From Thermoflexales bacterium (GTDB lineage: Bacteria; Chloroflexota; Anaerolineae; S140-20), in the NCBI GenBank assembly GCA_015484715.1, contig WFUY01000043.1, positions 1 through 8,677 of the forward strand: a stretch of DNA of 8,677 bases. Reading direction: 5' to 3'. Shown here in pieces: positions 5,981-8,677 of this stretch. The position numbers and the translations under genes are program-made. The notes under the pieces are model-generated. The model had not been told where the DNA came from and did no database searches. It worked only from the letters and a program-made list of their open reading frames with translations. How positions within the stretch are numbered: the first letter of the stretch is position 1; every line of letters starts with the position of its first letter.

Positions 5981-8074
5981 GTGGATGTAGACCTGGAACT
6001 TCCGGTTGAAGTCGAAGCCCCACCCCAGAATCGCTTTCAGGCGGTTCTCATCCTGCTGATGACCCTGGCCACCCTGTGGGGCACCGTTGTCTCCTACCTG
6101 CAGTCCGATGCCTCCAATCGGGAGGACCTGGCCGCCCGCCAGGGACAGGTCTATGCCATCGAGGCCACCGGGGAGATGATCCGGGCCAACCAGCAGGCTG
6201 AACACAACTTCTTCCTGTACACCCTGCACGCCGACCTGGCCCAGCGGGCGAGCCTGGACCAGGACGAGGCCCGGACGCAACGGGTGCGTGGCGATGAAGA
6301 AGCGGCCAGCCGTTGGGAGGCCTCGGCCGCGCGTTGGAGGGAGGCACAGGCCCGTCTGGACCAACTGGCCCCCTTGCTGAGCGATCCTCGCTACGAAGGC
6401 AGCTTCGTCCGCTTCTACGAAGAGGTCAACCGCGATGCCTACCTACGCTATGAACAGCAGGTAGCCGCCAATCAGATGGCCGACGGCTGGGGGCGCAAGG
6501 CGGACAACTACGTCTCCGTCCTCACAACATTGGCCGTGGCCCTCTTCCTCTTCGGCCTCTCCTTGACCATCCACAACCGGCTACGCTACTTCTTCGTCCT
6601 GGTGGGGCTGCTCATCGTGGGCTTCTCCCTCCTGTGGACGGGGAACATCTTCCTGGCTCCAGTGCCTGCGCGGCCTCTCGAAGCGATGGAAGCCTATGTG
6701 GACGGGCTGATCGCGAGCAACATCGGGGACAGCTTCAGCGGTGACGAGGCCGCCCGCCACTATGCCGAGGCGATCGCTCACTTCGATCGGGCCATCGCCC
6801 TGGACCCGGACTACGCGGCGGCCTACTATCAGCGCGGGCTGGTCCGCATCGAGGCGCCCGAGGCCATCGCCGACTTCGAGCGGGCTATCGCCCTGGGGCA
6901 GGATGATGGTTTCGCCTACGGCAACCTGGGATGGGCCTACTACCTACAGGGCCGCTACGAGGAGGCGCTGGAGGCCACCCGTCGGGCCATCCAGCTCGAC
7001 CCGCTCCCCTGCGAAAGCCGCTTCAACGAAGGGCTGATCCTGCTGGCCCTGGACCGGATGGACGAGGCATGGCCAGCTTATGAGGAAGCCATCGCCTGTG
7101 CGTTGCAGAAGGACCCCTCCGACCGGGATGCGCTCCTGGACGTGGCCATCGTGGACCTGGAGGGGCTGCTGGCCCGGGAGGGTGAGGTGGCGGGGGCCAG
7201 GGCGATGATCACCAATCTCAAAGAAGTGGAGGCCTCATTGACCCTCTTCGGCTCACCGGTCTTCCAGGAGACGCCGGCCGTGCTCGGCCCTATCACCTTC
7301 GCTGCCGGCGTCACCGACGACGACCGGCCGATCAACCCGGCCACCCAGTTCCCGCCAGGCACGCAGGAGGTCTTCGCCTTCTTCGATTATCAGGACGTGC
7401 CGCCCGACAGCCCTTGGCTGACTCGCTGGAGCCTGGATGGGGAGCGCTACCTGGTTGCCACCTACACAAGCTGGCCCTGGGGGGAATCGGGGAACACCTG
7501 GGTCAGCCTCTCCACACCAGGGGGGCTGCCACCCGGTCGCTACACGCTGGACATCTTCATCAACGGACGGCTGCTGACCAGTGGTGAGTTTGAAGTCATC
7601 TCCGGCGCCGAGGTGCCCCTGGTCCGCTACGAAAGCGCTGAGCTGGGCGTGGCTGTCGCCTACCCACCGGATTGGCAGGTGATCGAGGAGCCCGGTGAGG
7701 AAGGGTTCCTGGCCTTCCTCAAGCCCGACTCCCAGACCCTCTTCGTCCTGACCCGCTTTTCCTTCGATCCGGCCCTGGGAGCTGAAGAAGCGATCGCCCA
7801 GGCCATCGAGGCCCGACGGGAGAGCCTGCAGGAGCAGTACGAGAGCGTGAGCCTGGGGGAGCCGGGACCGTACAGCTTGGCAGGATTGCCCGGTCAGGTC
7901 ATCACCTACCAGTACCTCGACGGCGAGGAGGCGATGGCCGGCACGACCGTCGCCGCTGCTGACAGTGTCGGGAACCTCTACCTGGTCATCCTGGAGATGC
8001 GCTCGGACGACTACGAGGCCGATAGCGAGGTTCTGGCGCGCATGCTGGAGAGCGTCGCGCTCTCGGCCCCATAG
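5981..8074 (+). CDS. Membrane-anchored TPR protein with C-terminal beta and PsbP/DUF1795-like domains
   Basis: A protein of about 697 residues (705 if TTG 5957 is used). Numbering from GTG 5981: TM1 about 19-39, a charged helical extracytoplasmic loop about 45-172, TM2 176-197, a positive loop TIHNRLR, and TM3 200-220. Everything after TM3 should therefore lie outside the membrane. Residues 254-345 hold tetratricopeptide repeats (AIAHFDRAIALDPDYAAAYY, AIADFERAIAL, AYGNLGWAYYLQGRYEEAL, AIQLDP), with a further degenerate repeat to about 392; the second repeat is shortened. Residues 436-540 look like a beta sandwich (EVFAFFDYQDVP, WVSLSTPGGLPPGRYTLDIF, EFEVI). Residues 545-696 (VRYESAELGVAVAYPPDWQV to ARMLESVALSAP) have the pattern of PsbP/DUF1795-like envelope domains: a strand, YPPDW, then amphipathic strands and a final helix. 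TPRs suggest protein-protein binding, probably as a scaffold in the cell envelope with its smaller paralogue. Function otherwise unknown. Confidence 0.85.
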   Translation: MDVDLELPVEVEAPPQNRFQAVLILLMTLATLWGTVVSYLQSDASNREDLAARQGQVYAIEATGEMIRANQQAEHNFFLYTLHADLAQRASLDQDEARTQRVRGDEEAASRWEASAARWREAQARLDQLAPLLSDPRYEGSFVRFYEEVNRDAYLRYEQQVAANQMADGWGRKADNYVSVLTTLAVALFLFGLSLTIHNRLRYFFVLVGLLIVGFSLLWTGNIFLAPVPARPLEAMEAYVDGLIASNIGDSFSGDEAARHYAEAIAHFDRAIALDPDYAAAYYQRGLVRIEAPEAIADFERAIALGQDDGFAYGNLGWAYYLQGRYEEALEATRRAIQLDPLPCESRFNEGLILLALDRMDEAWPAYEEAIACALQKDPSDRDALLDVAIVDLEGLLAREGEVAGARAMITNLKEVEASLTLFGSPVFQETPAVLGPITFAAGVTDDDRPINPATQFPPGTQEVFAFFDYQDVPPDSPWLTRWSLDGERYLVATYTSWPWGESGNTWVSLSTPGGLPPGRYTLDIFINGRLLTSGEFEVISGAEVPLVRYESAELGVAVAYPPDWQVIEEPGEEGFLAFLKPDSQTLFVLTRFSFDPALGAEEAIAQAIEARRESLQEQYESVSLGEPGPYSLAGLPGQVITYQYLDGEEAMAGTTVAAADSVGNLYLVILEMRSDDYEADSEVLARMLESVALSAP

Positions 8075-8106
8075 GCCAGTCTCGGTTGACTCCCTTGGAA
8101 TGACGT

Positions 8107-8113
8107 GGGAGGA
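8107..8113 (+). promoter_or_regulatory. Shine-Dalgarno GGGAGGA of the coiled-coil gene
   Basis: GGGAGGA stands 5 bases before ATG 8119 and is the strongest ribosome binding site in this part of the window. An adjacent GTG at 8116 is in frame and would add one residue. Confidence 0.65.
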
Positions 8114-8118
8114 ATGTG

Positions 8119-8677
8119 ATGCCCCTAACGACGATGGACCTGGCAGACCTGATCCGTCTTCTGGAAGAGCACCCGGAGTGGCAGGCCCAACTCCGCCGTC
8201 AGGTATTGGGCGAGGATTTCGTGGCTCTCCCGGAGCTCCTGCGCCGGCTGGCGGAGAGCCAGCAGCGCACTGATGAGCAGATCAAGGAGATGCTCGCTGC
8301 CCAACGGCGCACCGACGAGCGCTTCGCCGAACTGGCCGCCGCCCAAGCGCGGGCCGATGCGCGGATGGATCGGCTGGAGGCTGCTCTCGAGGCTCTGGCC
8401 GCCGCCCAGCAGCGCACCGAGAAGCGGCTGGAGGAACTGGCCGCCGCCCAACAGCGCAGCGAGGAGCGGCTGAGCCGGCTGGAGGCCGCCGTCGAGGCCC
8501 TGGCCGCCGCCCAGCAGCGCACCGAGAGGCGGCTGGAGGAACTGGCCGCTGCCCAACAGCGCAGCGAGGAGCGGCTGAGCCGGCTGGAGGCCGCGGTCGA
8601 AGCTCTGGCCGCCGCCCAACAGCGCAGCGAGGAGCGACTGAGCCGGCTGGAGGCCGCCATCGAAGCTCTGGCCGCCG
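8119..8677 (+). CDS. Heptad-repeat coiled-coil protein, 3'-partial (possible C-terminal PD-(D/E)XK nuclease)
   Basis: The frame is open from the ATG to the window end (186 codons seen). A globular N-terminal segment, MDLADLIRLLEEHPEWQAQL, followed by RRQVLGEDFVALPELLRRLA, leads into a long coiled coil with heptads such as LEELAAAQQRSEER and LSRLEAAVEALAAAQQRTER. From memory this arrangement belongs to a family, abundant in GC-rich thermophilic bacteria, cyanobacteria and Deinococcus-Thermus, whose members end in a DUF3782-like PD-(D/E)XK nuclease-fold domain. That end lies outside this window, so the nuclease is inference. No membrane segment or signal peptide is seen. The gene starts 44 bases after the TPR protein. 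Several open frames on the opposite strand here are by-products of the repeat. MDLADLI at 8134 is an alternative start. Confidence 0.85.
   Translation, partial: MPLTTMDLADLIRLLEEHPEWQAQLRRQVLGEDFVALPELLRRLAESQQRTDEQIKEMLAAQRRTDERFAELAAAQARADARMDRLEAALEALAAAQQRTEKRLEELAAAQQRSEERLSRLEAAVEALAAAQQRTERRLEELAAAQQRSEERLSRLEAAVEALAAAQQRSEERLSRLEAAIEALAA
8425..8677 (+). repeat. 105-base in-frame tandem repeat in the coiled-coil gene
   Basis: Two near-identical 105-base units (8425-8529 and 8530-8634) each encode 35 residues, which is five heptads. A further copy, beginning at 8635 and cut by the window end, repeats only the 63-base LSRLEAA part of the unit (compare 8572-8634). The units differ by a few mostly synonymous changes (GCC/GCT, GTC/GCG, CAG/CAA), which points to recent duplication or recombination that keeps the heptad register. 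Confidence 0.85.

Noticed and set aside
8125..8660. Two overlapping minus-strand open frames rich in GGGQ or SSRLSR repeats
   Set aside because: They are antisense reflections of the 105-base repeat; the + frame has a good ribosome binding site, an ATG and a proper heptad pattern.

Overview
All recognisable genes lie on the + strand, packed with gaps of about 0-83 bases, and both ends of the window cut through a gene. The flanking genes are very GC-rich (hand counts of single 60-base lines give about 72-73% GC at 121-180, 1921-1980, 4681-4740 and 6241-6300). The style of the proteins is a TPR protein fused to extracytoplasmic beta domains, plus a heptad-repeat protein whose N-terminus resembles a family I associate with thermophilic and filamentous bacteria. 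Together these suggest a GC-rich bacterium, perhaps Chloroflexota. This assignment is a guess, not a demonstrated placement.

Region 1 (2-2049), host-like metabolism: the 3' part of a zinc-type medium-chain dehydrogenase, an extended short-chain dehydrogenase/epimerase of the HpnA/dihydroflavonol-reductase type, and a small unknown protein coupled to it by a TGATG overlap.

Region 2 (about 2050-4557), a restriction-modification cassette with visibly lower GC (about 55-58% in sampled lines). A 471-residue protein with winged-helix-like segments and a C-terminal Mrr-type PD-(D/E)XK nuclease core is followed 17 bases later by a beta-class N4-cytosine DNA methyltransferase that looks very like M.PvuII (CAGCTG). 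The nuclease does not look like the small PvuII endonuclease and no controller gene is visible. The cassette appears to have been dropped into a co-directional host gene cluster.

Region 3 (4576-8074), host-like GC again: a 215-residue unknown protein that is internally duplicated, a 217-residue three-TM membrane protein, and a ~697-residue membrane protein. The last carries a diverged copy of the same three-TM module fused to TPRs, a beta domain and a PsbP/DUF1795-like C-terminal domain. The two membrane proteins are adjacent paralogues and probably work together in the envelope.

Region 4 (8119-8677), the start of a protein made of heptad-repeat coiled coil, encoded by a 105-base tandem repeat and running off the window. 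No tRNA, rRNA, CRISPR, transposase or integrase was seen. No stretch of 300 bases lacks a gene.
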